The notes under the pieces: generated by a model
What the model saw: the letters and a program-made list of their open reading frames with translations, nothing else
Told to the model about the DNA's origin: nothing
The model's database searches: none
Shown: positions 40,900 through 49,297 of the stretch, one piece after another
Numbering within the stretch: position 1 is the first letter of the stretch
How the letters are laid out: each line of letters opens with the position of its first letter
Translations under genes and position numbers: made by a program
Assembly (NCBI RefSeq): GCF_029968035.1
Contig: NZ_JASCIQ010000014.1
Location: forward strand, 62,001 to 126,000
DNA length: 64,000 nt
Reading direction: 5' to 3'
Origin: Streptomyces cavernicola
GTDB lineage: Bacteria > Actinomycetota > Actinomycetes > Streptomycetales > Streptomycetaceae

Positions 40900-42177
40900 T
40901 CAGCTCTCGGGGATGTCTCTGACGAACACGACGCCGTCGATGCTCTCCAAGTGGCCCGGGTCCAGCGGTGCGTAGCCGAACCACGGGGAGACCCGGGGCC
41001 GGGGGCGGTCGTCCCCGAGGGCGGCGGCCAGGCGTGCGGCGTCGACGAGGCACGGCTTCTCGAAGCGGCCGTAGAGCCGCCCTTCGAGGGTGTCCGGGGA
41101 CGGGGCGTCCACACCTTGGTGCCTGATGGTGCCGAGGGCCGTGGCCAGGAAGGCGTACTCCTCGCCGAGCCGCTCGCTGACCAGGGCGCCGGCGCTCCAC
41201 CACTCCACCGACGGCTGCTCCCACATGCGCATCGAGCTCTTCTCCCGCTGGAGATGGGAGTTGTGGGCGTGGGCGAGGACCGGTCCGCGCGCGGCGAGTG
41301 CGAGGAGGTTGTCGGCCATCATCTGGTCCCGCACACCGATGAGCCGGGACATACGGGAGGGTGAGGCGTCGGCCATCCAGTGGTGGTAGCGCAGCAGGCC
41401 CACGGCGGTACGCGCGTGCAGGCGCGCCCGGTCGTACGCGTCCCGCCCTGCCGTCGCCGTCAGATGGGGAGCCTGGGCTTGGAGCAGGGCCGCCAAGTCG
41501 TCTGCGTACGCCCGGAGTTGGCGGACGTCGGCCGACTGTCCGGCGGAGCGCGCCGGGTCTGTCATGGCGGCGGGCTCGGCCCAGCGGTCGTCGGCGTCGA
41601 GGAGGCGGTCGAGGGTGTCCGCGGTGCACGGCAGGAGGTTCTCGTCCAGGTGTGCCGCGAGGTGGCCGTGGAGTGCGGTGAGGGGGCGGCGGGGGCTCTC
41701 GGCGTGGGTGATCTCCAGCGGGCCGTCGAAGCCGGCGAAGCGGAGCCGGTCGGCGTCGGGCCGGCCCTCGCTGTCCGCGCGGTCGTTGTACTCCCGCATC
41801 CAGCGCACCAGTGCGCGGTTGGCGGCGGAGGCGCCCCAGCCGTGGCTGAAGCCGCGCGCCATCACGTCGTCGAGGTCGCCCGCGCCGGAGGCGACGTAGG
41901 CGTCCACGAGCAGGCCCGCCATGCAGTCGGTCTCCAGCGTGATCGTCCGGTAGCCCTCTTCCGCCACCAGCTGCTTGAAGAGGTCGTTGCGGAGGTCCAG
42001 GAGGGTGTCCGCGCCGTGGGTCGGCTCGCCGAGCCCGAGGATCCGGGGGCGGTTCGGGAGCAGCGCCAGGACGGAGGCGGCGTCGAGTCGCCTGGGGTCG
42101 ATGGGGTCGAATTGCTTGTCGTCGAGTTGCTTGTCGTCGAGTTGCTTGTCGTCGAATTCCTTGCGGTCGATTGCCAT
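40900..42177 (-). CDS. Erythromycin esterase-like protein
   Basis: 425 residues from ATG at 42177. The catalytic-type motifs are GLGEPTHGADTLL (Glu51, His54), ITLETD (Glu82) and LAHAHNSHLQRE. Members of this group range from macrolide esterases to carbohydrate-linked hydrolases. The N terminus has the tandem DDKQL repeat (residues 9-24), encoded by three 15-bp copies, which is not part of the fold. It is divergent from the TioE-type regulator at 42248. Macrolide resistance is possible but not shown by sequence. Confidence 0.82.
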   Translation of the reverse strand: MAIDRKEFDDKQLDDKQLDDKQFDPIDPRRLDAASVLALLPNRPRILGLGEPTHGADTLLDLRNDLFKQLVAEEGYRTITLETDCMAGLLVDAYVASGAGDLDDVMARGFSHGWGASAANRALVRWMREYNDRADSEGRPDADRLRFAGFDGPLEITHAESPRRPLTALHGHLAAHLDENLLPCTADTLDRLLDADDRWAEPAAMTDPARSAGQSADVRQLRAYADDLAALLQAQAPHLTATAGRDAYDRARLHARTAVGLLRYHHWMADASPSRMSRLIGVRDQMMADNLLALAARGPVLAHAHNSHLQREKSSMRMWEQPSVEWWSAGALVSERLGEEYAFLATALGTIRHQGVDAPSPDTLEGRLYGRFEKPCLVDAARLAAALGDDRPRPRVSPWFGYAPLDPGHLESIDGVVFVRDIPES

Positions 42178-42247
42178 GCCTTCGACGCTATCGTTGAACC
42201 TTCGGTGGAAACTTTTCTGTGATGTCACACGTGGGGACAGCTGAAGC

Positions 42248-43012
42248 ATGGCGGACAAGCCTCAAACGCGGGTGCGGCTCCGGCCCGTCGATCTGGCGCG
42301 TGGGCACGGTCTGTCCACGCAGGCGGTGCGGAACTACGAGGAGTCGGGCATCCTCCCGGCCGCGGACCGCACGGCCTCCGGCTACCGCGCGTACACCCCG
42401 CTGCACGCGAGTGCCCTGCGCGCGTTCCTCGCGCTGCTGCCCGGCCACGGTCACGCCACGGCCTCGGCGATCATGCGGGCGGTGAACGAGGACGCCGACG
42501 ACGAGGCGTACCGCCTGATCGACGAGAGCCACTCCCAACTCCTGGGCGACCGGGGTACGTTGCGGGCGGTGGCGGAAGCCCTGCGCGACCTGAGGCCCAC
42601 GGAAACCGACGGCGAGAAGAGCGACACCGCATCCGGGTCCTCCTCCGGGGCCGCCTTCATCGGCCCGTTGGCGCACCAGCTCGGCGTCCGGCCCGCGACG
42701 CTTCGGAAGTGGGAGCGCGCCGGGCTGATCCAGCCGGGCCGCGACCCGCGAACCGGGTACCGCGTCTACGACGAGGCCGCCGTGCGCGACGCGCGCCTCG
42801 CGCATCAACTCCGGCGCGGCGGCTACCTGTTGGAGCAGATCGCCCCGCTGATCGAGCAGGTGCGGGCGGCCGGCGGGGTCGGGCCGCTCGAAGGCGCGCT
42901 GTCCGACTGGCGCGCCAGACTGTCCGCCCGCGGCCGGGCGATGCTCACGGGCGCCGCCGAGTTGGACGCGTACGTGCGCGAGCGCGACCGGGAACGGGAG
43001 GGCGGGGGCTAG
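42248..43012 (+). CDS. TioE-family MerR regulator
   Basis: 254 residues from ATG at 42248. It has two MerR DNA-binding modules: one at the N terminus (HGLSTQAVRNYEESGILPAADR) and one in the C-terminal half (LGVRPATLRKWERAGLIQPGRD), separated by a helical spacer. This tandem arrangement is typical of TioE-like proteins. It is divergent from the erythromycin esterase-like gene and may control it. The TAG stop (43010-43012) lies in the CTAG of an inverted MITE-like element. Confidence 0.86.
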   Translation: MADKPQTRVRLRPVDLARGHGLSTQAVRNYEESGILPAADRTASGYRAYTPLHASALRAFLALLPGHGHATASAIMRAVNEDADDEAYRLIDESHSQLLGDRGTLRAVAEALRDLRPTETDGEKSDTASGSSSGAAFIGPLAHQLGVRPATLRKWERAGLIQPGRDPRTGYRVYDEAAVRDARLAHQLRRGGYLLEQIAPLIEQVRAAGGVGPLEGALSDWRARLSARGRAMLTGAAELDAYVRERDREREGGG

Positions 43013-43228
43013 GTCGTGTCCGTAAAGTCCCGTCGTCCGCCCGGAGGGCGGGCCCTGCGGCGTCTGGTGCGCGCTCTCGGCGTGCCGGGTACACGCCCTC
43101 GTACTGGATGCACTTGGGCGTTTGCCCGGTGCGGCGAAGGGGGCACCTCCCTGCTCGAGCGAAGCCGAGAGCTTGGGGGCGCGTGCCAGGCGTCGCGGGG
43201 CAGGCGGGACTTTCCGGACACGGCCTAG
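43009..43228 (-). mobile_element. MITE-like element 2, inverted copy
   Basis: A 220-bp element bounded by CTAG on both sides. Reverse-complemented it matches the element at 38538-38796 almost base for base, except that it lacks the second hairpin segment of about 40 bp. It has the same inverted termini (CCTAGGYCGTGTCCG). Its insertion CTAG supplies the TAG stop of the TioE gene. It has no ORF. Confidence 0.8.
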
Positions 43229-43272
43229 GGCGACCGCCGCGTTTGAACGGGACGGCCGCCCTGTGATCGCAT

Positions 43273-44388
43273 GTGGCGGTGACAGTGAACGGACAAGGAA
43301 AGCCCGACGACGCCGCCAGGACACGGATGCCTGGGGCCCGCACTTCGAAGGAGGGCGCCGGTACCGACATGCCGGACACCTCCTGGGCCGACGACGACCA
43401 GTGGGCGGACGCGGACAACGGCGAGGAGAAGGACGGGGACGCGGCGCAGGGCAAGGGGCAGCGGAAGCCCAAGCGTGCCGCGCGCAGGATCCGCAAGACG
43501 GTCGTGACGCTCGTCGTGCTGCTCGCGTTCCTCGCGCTCGGGGACCGCTGGGCGGTGCTCTACGCGGAGAACCTCGCGGCGCACGAGGTGCAGAAGGCCC
43601 TGAAGCTGCGGGCCGAGCCCGAGGTGCACATCGACAGCTTCCCGTTCCTCGCGCAGGTGGCGATGGGCGACCTGGACCACGTCGAGGTCAATGTTCCCGA
43701 TGTGGCCGCGGGCCCGGTGTCGGTGGCGCAGGTGAAGGTCGGCGTGGACGACATCCGGCTCGTCGGCAGCCTGCCCAGCTCGGTGAAGGGCGCCGTGCTC
43801 GGCCGGGTGCGCGGTGAGGTGTTCCTGGAGTTCGCCGACCTGAACCGTGAAGTGGGCGCTTCCCAGGTCAAGTTGGAGCCGGGCAAGCAGCGGAACACGG
43901 TGCTCGCGCACGGCGACATGCCGGTGGCCGGCAAGCAGGTCAAGGTACGGGCCGACGCCGAGGTGCAGCGCACCGGCGACCACGGCGTGCGGATGAAGGT
44001 CGAGAACGCCCGGCTCGTCGTGCCGGGCCTGCTGACGTACACCCCCGGCAAGGGCGGCGGCCTGCAGCTGGCGGCGCCCGCGGCGGGCAAGGTGGACGCG
44101 GGCGAGCTGCAGCAGGCGACGGGGCAGCGGACGCGCCCCGACCAGCTCCTGAAGGGCCGCGCCCTGGACGCGCTCGTCGCGCACCCGTCGCTCCTGAAGC
44201 CCACGGGCATCGACCCGTCGCTGATCGCGGGCCTGCAGAAGGTCCAGGAGCCGAAGGTCGCGGAGGCCATGGAGTTCTCGGCCCAGCTGCCCGACGACAT
44301 GCCGGTCGACCTGCGCCTCGAGGATCTGTCCATCACCAAGGACGGCGTGCTCGCGCAGCTGGCGGGCGACGAGGTCGAGGTGGGCTAG
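43273..44388 (+). CDS. LmeA/DUF2993-like lipid-binding membrane protein
   Basis: 371 residues from GTG at 43273; later ATGs at 43327 and 43369 (after GAAGGAGGG) are alternatives. A long acidic head (residues 30-62, for example SWADDDQWADADNGEEKDG) precedes a single membrane helix (VVTLVVLLAFLALG). The exported part is a DUF2993 fold with internal strand repeats, as in the LmeA proteins that bind phospholipids in mycobacteria. It may act in cell-envelope lipid handling. The start codon is close to the MITE-like element, so the upstream promoter may have been disturbed. Confidence 0.78.
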   Translation: MAVTVNGQGKPDDAARTRMPGARTSKEGAGTDMPDTSWADDDQWADADNGEEKDGDAAQGKGQRKPKRAARRIRKTVVTLVVLLAFLALGDRWAVLYAENLAAHEVQKALKLRAEPEVHIDSFPFLAQVAMGDLDHVEVNVPDVAAGPVSVAQVKVGVDDIRLVGSLPSSVKGAVLGRVRGEVFLEFADLNREVGASQVKLEPGKQRNTVLAHGDMPVAGKQVKVRADAEVQRTGDHGVRMKVENARLVVPGLLTYTPGKGGGLQLAAPAAGKVDAGELQQATGQRTRPDQLLKGRALDALVAHPSLLKPTGIDPSLIAGLQKVQEPKVAEAMEFSAQLPDDMPVDLRLEDLSITKDGVLAQLAGDEVEVG

Positions 44389-44442
44389 CCCGCACCACGA
44401 CGCGTGCGGCGCGCGCATACGGCTGCGCATACGAAGGTTCAT

Positions 44443-44486
44443 GCCCGTGGGGCGCGGTGTCAGGTCCGCGCCCCACGGGCCGTTTT
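44443..44486 (+). terminator. Rho-independent terminator of the LmeA-like gene
   Basis: Perfect 15-bp arms GCCCGTGGGGCGCGG and CCGCGCCCCACGGGC with an 8-base loop, followed by CGTTTT. It stands 55 bases after the stop at 44388 and before the convergent TetR gene. Confidence 0.88.
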
Positions 44487-44530
44487 CATGGGCCGTTCTC
44501 ATGGGCCGCTTTGCGGGGGGGGGCGGCCGG

Positions 44531-45079
44531 TCAGCTGTCCGCTGTGGTGATGCGGTGGATCGCGCGGCGGGTCAGGGCGCGGTCGTGCGGAGCCGGGTCG
44601 AGGGCGCGGTGCAGGGTCAACCCCTCGATCAGCGCGTCGAGTTGGCGTGCCGTGTCCGGGTCGAAGTGCCGCTCCAGGTGTTGCCGGCTGCGGCGCATCC
44701 AGGCCTGGGTGAGCTCCCGGTACTCGGGGCGGCGCGCGGCCAGGGTGTAGAGCTCCTGGGTGAGGACCAGGTCGCGGCGGGACCCTTCGGACAGCGCGTG
44801 CACGAGGTCCGTGACGGCCTCGCAGGCCTCGTCGGGCGTGCCGGCGCGGTCGAGGTGCTCCGCGAAGACGGTCACGATGTGGTCCGCGAAGCCGGTGAAG
44901 GCCTCGCGCAGCAGCTCGTCGATGCCGGAGAAGTGGTACGTCATCGAGCCGAGGGGCACCCCGGCGCGGGTGGCGATCTTGCGGTGCGAGACGCCCGCGA
45001 CGCCTTCCTCGGCGATGTGGTCGAGGGTGGCGGCGAGGATGCGTGCGCGCCGCTGCGGGTCCGTGTGTCCGGTGGCCAT
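44531..45079 (-). CDS. TetR-family regulator
   Basis: 182 residues from ATG at 45079. The DNA-binding domain at residues 10-55 has SHRKIATRAGVPLGSMTYHFSGIDELL. It lies 13 bases downstream of the maltose-acetyltransferase-like gene on the same strand, so they form an operon. The helical ligand domain follows. Its target could be that operon or the divergent HdeD gene. Confidence 0.87.
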   Translation of the reverse strand: MATGHTDPQRRARILAATLDHIAEEGVAGVSHRKIATRAGVPLGSMTYHFSGIDELLREAFTGFADHIVTVFAEHLDRAGTPDEACEAVTDLVHALSEGSRRDLVLTQELYTLAARRPEYRELTQAWMRRSRQHLERHFDPDTARQLDALIEGLTLHRALDPAPHDRALTRRAIHRITTADS

Positions 45080-45092
45080 GGTCGCCGCCTCC

Positions 45093-45673
45093 TCAGACGC
45101 CGCGGATCGGCCGGGCCGGGTTGCCCACGGCGACGACGTCGGCGGGGATGTCCTTGGTGACCACCGCTCCGGTGCCGATCACGCTGTTTTCGCCGATGGT
45201 CACGCCGGGCAGACGATGGCCCCGCCGCCGAGCCAGACGTTGTTCCCGACGGTGATGGGGAGCGCCGCCTCCAGCTTGTCGCGCCTGGCCTCGGGCTCCA
45301 CCGGGTGGGTGGGGGTGAGGAGTTGGACGTTCGGGCCGATCTGGCAGTCCTCGCCGATGGTGATCGCGGCGACGTCCAGGGCGGTCAGGCAGTAGTTGAC
45401 GAAGGTGCGCGCGCCGATGGTGATGTTGCTGCCGTAGTCGACGTGGAGCGGCGGGCGCAGATCGACGTCCTCGCCGACCTCCGCGAGCAGTTCCTCCAGT
45501 ACGGGCCCGGCCTTGGCCCGGTCCTCCAGGTACAGCTCCTGGTACTGGGCGGCCAGGCGCATGGCGCGCTGCTGGCGTCGGCCGATCTCCGGGTCGTCGG
45601 CGATGTAGAGGTCGCCCGCGAGCATCCGCTCCAGGTTGGTCCTGGGGTCGTCGGCAAAGTGATCCTTCGACAT
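45093..45673 (-). pseudogene. Maltose O-acetyltransferase-like gene with a frameshift
   Basis: ATG at 45673 starts a sugar acetyltransferase of the left-handed beta-helix type. It reads well to GGGAIVCP near residue 154, then stops. The rest ([36 protein letters not shown]) continues in another frame to 45093. A single base is missing from a CCCGGG run near 45204-45209 (CCGGG here). Without the change the protein would be about 193 residues, as usual for Maa-type enzymes. It could be a real mutation or a sequencing error. The TetR gene follows. Confidence 0.78.
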
Positions 45674-45677
45674 GGGG

Positions 45678-45782
45678 CGACCGTACACCCGAGAAGGTAC
45701 GACCGTACACTCACTGTCGTACGCGTCCCGTTCGGCTCGTGACTCATAACCCGTACGCGTAACCCGTACGCGTAACCCGTAC
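45678..45782. repeat. Direct repeats upstream of the acetyltransferase-like gene
   Basis: CGACCGTACAC occurs at 45678-45688 and again at 45700-45710, 22 bases apart, which suits a regulator site. Then TAACCCGTACGCG occurs at 45747-45759 and 45760-45772, with a partial third copy to 45782. They fill the region between the divergent acetyltransferase and HdeD genes. Confidence 0.6.
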
Positions 45783-45830
45783 AGCCCAAGCCCGGTCGCG
45801 ACGGGTCTGCGGCTGAACGAACAGTCGAAC

Positions 45831-46484
45831 ATGACTGAAGCTCCGCACCAATCGCAGGCTCCTCAGGCGCCAGACCCGACGCAGCGGCACCGCGAGGGGC
45901 GGCGGTCGCCGCCGCCGGGGCCGCTCGGCGTGTTCGGCCTCCTCGCCAAGTCGGCCTGGCAGGCCGTGCTGCTCGCCGGTCTGGCCTCGCTGACCCTGGG
46001 CGTCCTCGTCCTGGTGTGGCCCGGCGCTTCGCTATTGGCGGCCGGGGTCTTCTTCGGCCTGTATCTCGTGGTGAGCGGCGTCTTCCAACTGGTGTCGGCG
46101 TTCGGTTCGCATGTGTCCGTGGCGATGCGGGTGCTTGCGTTCATCAGCGGCGCCGTGTCGGTGCTCCTCGGCCTGTTCTGCTTCCGGGGGCCGATGCAGT
46201 CGCTGCTGCTGCTCGCGCTGTGGATCGGCATCGGCTGGCTGTTCCGCGGCATCACGCAGACCGTCGTGGCGCTCTCCGAGCCGGGCATGCCGGCGCGCGG
46301 CTGGCAGGTGTTCCTCGGCGTCGTCAGCGCGCTCGCGGGTGTGGTCCTGATCGTGTCGCCGTTCGAGTCGGTCGCGGTGCTCACACTGTGGGGCGGGGTG
46401 TGGCTGGTGGTGATGGGCGTGGTCGAGATCGTCACGGCGTTCCAGGTCCGCTCCCGCGCGAAGCGGATTCCCGAGGGGGTGTAG
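45831..46484 (+). CDS. HdeD-like DUF308 membrane protein
   Basis: 217 residues from ATG at 45831. After a Pro/Gln-rich head (residues 1-32), six membrane helices are evident, in three hairpin pairs, as in HdeD and related DUF308 proteins. Charged motifs are few. Enterobacterial HdeD contributes to acid resistance at high cell density; the role in actinomycetes is unknown. The divergent partner is the acetyltransferase-TetR unit. Confidence 0.85.
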   Translation: MTEAPHQSQAPQAPDPTQRHREGRRSPPPGPLGVFGLLAKSAWQAVLLAGLASLTLGVLVLVWPGASLLAAGVFFGLYLVVSGVFQLVSAFGSHVSVAMRVLAFISGAVSVLLGLFCFRGPMQSLLLLALWIGIGWLFRGITQTVVALSEPGMPARGWQVFLGVVSALAGVVLIVSPFESVAVLTLWGGVWLVVMGVVEIVTAFQVRSRAKRIPEGV

Positions 46485-46708
46485 AGGGCGTGTAGGGGTC
46501 GCGATTCCCCGGGGCCGGGCGTGAAGTCCCGTTGCTTCACCGGCTGTTGGCCGCCTTTTCCGGTACGCGCCCGGGGACGGCGGCCTTTCCGTACGACCTT
46601 CGTCCTGGTGACGGTGGATGCACGGCGTGCGGCGACGGACCGTGCTTCCCTGGAACGGACGATGTCCACCGCCGACGCGACCGACGCCGCCGCGCAGATT
46701 CAAGGAGC

Positions 46709-47311
46709 ATGGAGACTGTGACGACGTTCGTACTGTTCGACCTGGAGTTCACTTCATGGCCCGGCGCGCTGGAGGGGGACTGGCAGGAACCCGGCCAGTT
46801 GCGGGAGATCGTGCAGATCGGCGCGCTGCGCCTGGACGATCGGTACGCCGTGGTCGAGGAGTACGAGACGCTCGTCCGCCCCGTGACCAACCCCCGGCTC
46901 TCCCCCTACTTCACCGAACTCACCGGAATCCAGCAGGAGAAGGTGGACCGCGAGGGCGTCGCTCCGGCGCGTGCGCTCAGCGATCTCCTCGGCTTCTGCC
47001 AGGACCAGTCCGTGCTGTCGTACGGCAATGACATGGTGGTGCTCGGCGAGAACGTCGGCTGGGCGCGGGCCCGCGGCGAGGAGCTGCAGCACAGCTGGCT
47101 CGCGGCGCGATTCCTGAACGTACGGCCGTGGTTGAACCATGTCGCCCCCACGACGGCCACCGCGAACGTGGGGCGCCTGTGGCGGGTGCTCGGCCTGCCG
47201 CGGCCCGGCTCGGGGCAGGAACATTCGGCGCTCTTCGACTGCCACTCCCTGGCGGCCGCACTGCGGCACCTGCGCTCCACGGGCGCGACGTTGCCGGACG
47301 GCTTCCTCTAG
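46709..47311 (+). CDS. DEDDh 3'-5' exonuclease family protein
   Basis: 200 residues from ATG at 46709; the downstream GTG at 46718 with AAGGAG at better spacing is an alternative. Exonuclease motifs are visible: Asp11 and Glu13 in LFDLEFTSW, a middle Asp in SYGNDMVVLGENVG, and HSALFDCHSLAAALRHL with His and Asp near the C terminus. The length suits the ERI1/KapD-like short exonucleases, which trim RNA or DNA 3' ends. No neighbours suggest a pathway. The region 46485-46708 upstream is non-coding. Confidence 0.84.
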   Translation: METVTTFVLFDLEFTSWPGALEGDWQEPGQLREIVQIGALRLDDRYAVVEEYETLVRPVTNPRLSPYFTELTGIQQEKVDREGVAPARALSDLLGFCQDQSVLSYGNDMVVLGENVGWARARGEELQHSWLAARFLNVRPWLNHVAPTTATANVGRLWRVLGLPRPGSGQEHSALFDCHSLAAALRHLRSTGATLPDGFL

Positions 47312-47404
47312 CCGCCGAAGGGGCCGAGTCGCAGCCCGTACTGCATGTCGCAGGGCCGCCGGTGGATCGGCATGACTGTCGGCGGCGGGCTGAGCGGACC
47401 GGCC

Positions 47405-47863
47405 TCAAGGACCGCCCTTGATCCGCTTCATCGTCAGGTGGGACACCACCCGCAGTACGCACGCCTGGGCGCTCAACTTGTCGGTGAGGAAGACCTCGTA
47501 GGCCGCGTGGTCGGCGACCGCCACGCGGATGAAGTAGTCGGGGCGGCCGAACATGCGGCGGAACTCCACGACTTCCTCGAAGGACGTCACCGTCTCCTCG
47601 AACTCCAGGAACGTCTTGCGGTCGTTCGCGCTGACCTCGACGTCGATGAGCACTTCGAGTCCGCGGCCGAGCGCCCCGGGGTCGATCACGGCCCGGTACC
47701 CGGAGATGGCTCCGCTCTCCTCCAGGCGCTTCACCCGGCGCAGGCAGGGCGGCGGGGTCAGCCCGACCCGCTTGGCCAGTTCGACGTTGGTCAGCCGACC
47801 GTCCTGGCTCAGCTGAAACAAGATTTCACTGTCGATCTCATCCACATGCACTTCATTGCCCAT
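47405..47863 (-). CDS. Lrp/AsnC-family regulator
   Basis: 152 residues from ATG at 47863. A winged helix with GRLTNVELAKRVGLTPPPCLRRVKRLEESG is followed by an RAM-type effector domain (residues 60-150). It is divergent from azlCD, and the region between (47864-47925) is unusually A/T-rich, as expected for an Lrp target. It probably senses leucine or another branched-chain amino acid and regulates the exporter. Confidence 0.92.
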   Translation of the reverse strand: MGNEVHVDEIDSEILFQLSQDGRLTNVELAKRVGLTPPPCLRRVKRLEESGAISGYRAVIDPGALGRGLEVLIDVEVSANDRKTFLEFEETVTSFEEVVEFRRMFGRPDYFIRVAVADHAAYEVFLTDKLSAQACVLRVVSHLTMKRIKGGP

Positions 47864-47925
47864 ACAGAGATCATACGGCCATTATCAGCAACCAAATTAG
47901 GTCGAATCTTTTCTAAAATTGCGGC
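47864..47925 (+). promoter_or_regulatory. A/T-rich Lrp-azlC promoter, probably leaderless for azlC
   Basis: The 62-bp gap has far more A/T than its surroundings (AATTAGGTCG, TCTTTTCTAAAATTG). TAAAAT at 47914-47919 ends six bases before the azlC ATG at 47926, which places transcription start at or next to the ATG. Lrp dimers would be expected to bind here. No strong ribosome site is present. Confidence 0.5.
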
Positions 47926-48888
47926 ATGCCCATACGTACACCGGTCGTCGGTGCTCCTGACCGACCCGTCGACCCGCTGCCGGTCGCCACGATTCCGGCC
48001 CCCGTCGCGCCCCCGCGGGCCGTCACGCCGCCGGCGCTCTCCGCGCTCAAGGACTCCGCCACCGTGGGCCTGGCCCTGGTGCCGCTCGGGCTCGCCTTCG
48101 GCGTCCTCGTGACGCAGGCCGACCTGGCCTGGTGGTGGGCGACGGCGTTCAGCGCGTTCATCTACGCCGGCTCGTTCGAGTTTCTGCTCATCGGGCTCGT
48201 CGTGGCAGTCGCGCCGCTGGGGACCGTGGCCCTGTCCGCGTTCCTGGTCAACATCCGGCACGTCTTCTACGCGCTGTCCTTCCCCTTGCACCGCGTACAG
48301 GGCAGGACGGCCAAGGCGTACAGCACGTTCGCCCTCACCGACGAGGCGTTCGCGCTCGCCACCGGTGCACGGGCCCGCGCCTGGCCGGGGCGGCGCATCG
48401 TGTTCCTGCAGCTGTACATGCACCTGTACTGGGTGGGCGGCGCGACCCTCGGCGGGCTGCTCGGCTCGCTGGTGCCCGAGGGGGTCACGGGGCTCGACTT
48501 CGCCCTCACCGCGCTGTTCACCGTTCTCGCCCTCGACGCGATCCGGGACCGGCTCCACGATCTGCCCACACCCGCGCTCGCCCTGCTCAGTGCGGTGATC
48601 GCCCGGGTGCTCACCCCCTCCCAGATGATGCTGGCCGCCTGCTCCCTGTTCGCCGTCGCGCTGGTGGTACGGCACTTCGCGAGCCGGCACTTCGCCAAGC
48701 GGCAGCCTGATGACCGGCTTTCGGCCGACCGTCGCCCCGCGGACCTGATACCGGCCGACGAAATGCCCGCGGCCCTGGTCCCCGCCGACGAACGTCCTGC
48801 GGACCTCATCCCCGCCGACGACAGTCCGGCTGACCGGCGCTCCGTTGAGCGGCGCCCCGTTGACCGCGCAAGGAACCCTCATGCCTGA
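47926..48888 (+). CDS. azlC: AzlC-family branched-chain amino-acid exporter subunit
   Basis: 320 residues from ATG at 47926. The membrane part (residues 40-250) has the typical AzlC segments VPLGLAFGVLVTQADLAWWWATAFS and SAFLVNIRHVFYALSFPLHR. The N terminus is a long Pro/Val-rich extension. The C terminus has tandem RRPADLIPADE-like segments, an unusual soluble tail. It exports branched-chain amino acids or analogues such as azaleucine together with AzlD, the next gene, whose start it overlaps by eight bases. Confidence 0.92.
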   Translation: MPIRTPVVGAPDRPVDPLPVATIPAPVAPPRAVTPPALSALKDSATVGLALVPLGLAFGVLVTQADLAWWWATAFSAFIYAGSFEFLLIGLVVAVAPLGTVALSAFLVNIRHVFYALSFPLHRVQGRTAKAYSTFALTDEAFALATGARARAWPGRRIVFLQLYMHLYWVGGATLGGLLGSLVPEGVTGLDFALTALFTVLALDAIRDRLHDLPTPALALLSAVIARVLTPSQMMLAACSLFAVALVVRHFASRHFAKRQPDDRLSADRRPADLIPADEMPAALVPADERPADLIPADDSPADRRSVERRPVDRARNPHA

Positions 48889-49210
48889 CACGCCCTACCT
48901 GCTGGCCGCCGTCGCGGTCTCCGCCGCCGTCACGTGGGCCCTGCGCGCCCTGCCGTTCGCCGCCCTCGCGCCGCTGCGGGCGAGCAGCACCGTGCAATAC
49001 CTGAGCACCCGGATGCCGGCGGGGATCATGGTGATCCTGCTCGTGTACTGCCTGCGCGATCTGCTCCTGACCGAGACCCGCGCCCTGGCCCCGGTCATCG
49101 CCCTCGCCGTGACGGTCGGACTGCACCTGTGGCGGCGCAACGCGCTCCTGAGCATCCTCGGCGGCACCGCCGTGCATGTGGCGCTCGCCAGCCTGGTGTT
49201 CACCGCCTGA
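48881..49210 (+). CDS. azlD: AzlD-family amino-acid exporter subunit
   Basis: 109 residues from ATG at 48881, overlapping the azlC stop. Three or four short membrane helices fit, including VTWALRALPFAALAPLRA and MPAGIMVILLVYCLRDLLL. AzlD proteins are the small partners of AzlC. The overlap suggests co-translation at fixed stoichiometry. Control is likely by the divergent Lrp-type gene. Confidence 0.92.
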   Translation: MPDTPYLLAAVAVSAAVTWALRALPFAALAPLRASSTVQYLSTRMPAGIMVILLVYCLRDLLLTETRALAPVIALAVTVGLHLWRRNALLSILGGTAVHVALASLVFTA

Positions 49211-49297
49211 GCCCGCCCCTCGCCGCGAACTCTCCTCTACGCGACGGACGTTCACGCTCCCGGCTGCGTTGTCAGTGGTCGCGCCTAGGGTGAATGC

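Noticed and set aside
46485..46708. N-terminal extension of the exonuclease gene
   Set aside because: The frame is open upstream of 46709, but its translation has no exonuclease pattern and the ribosome site AAGGAG lies just before 46709, so it is treated as non-coding.
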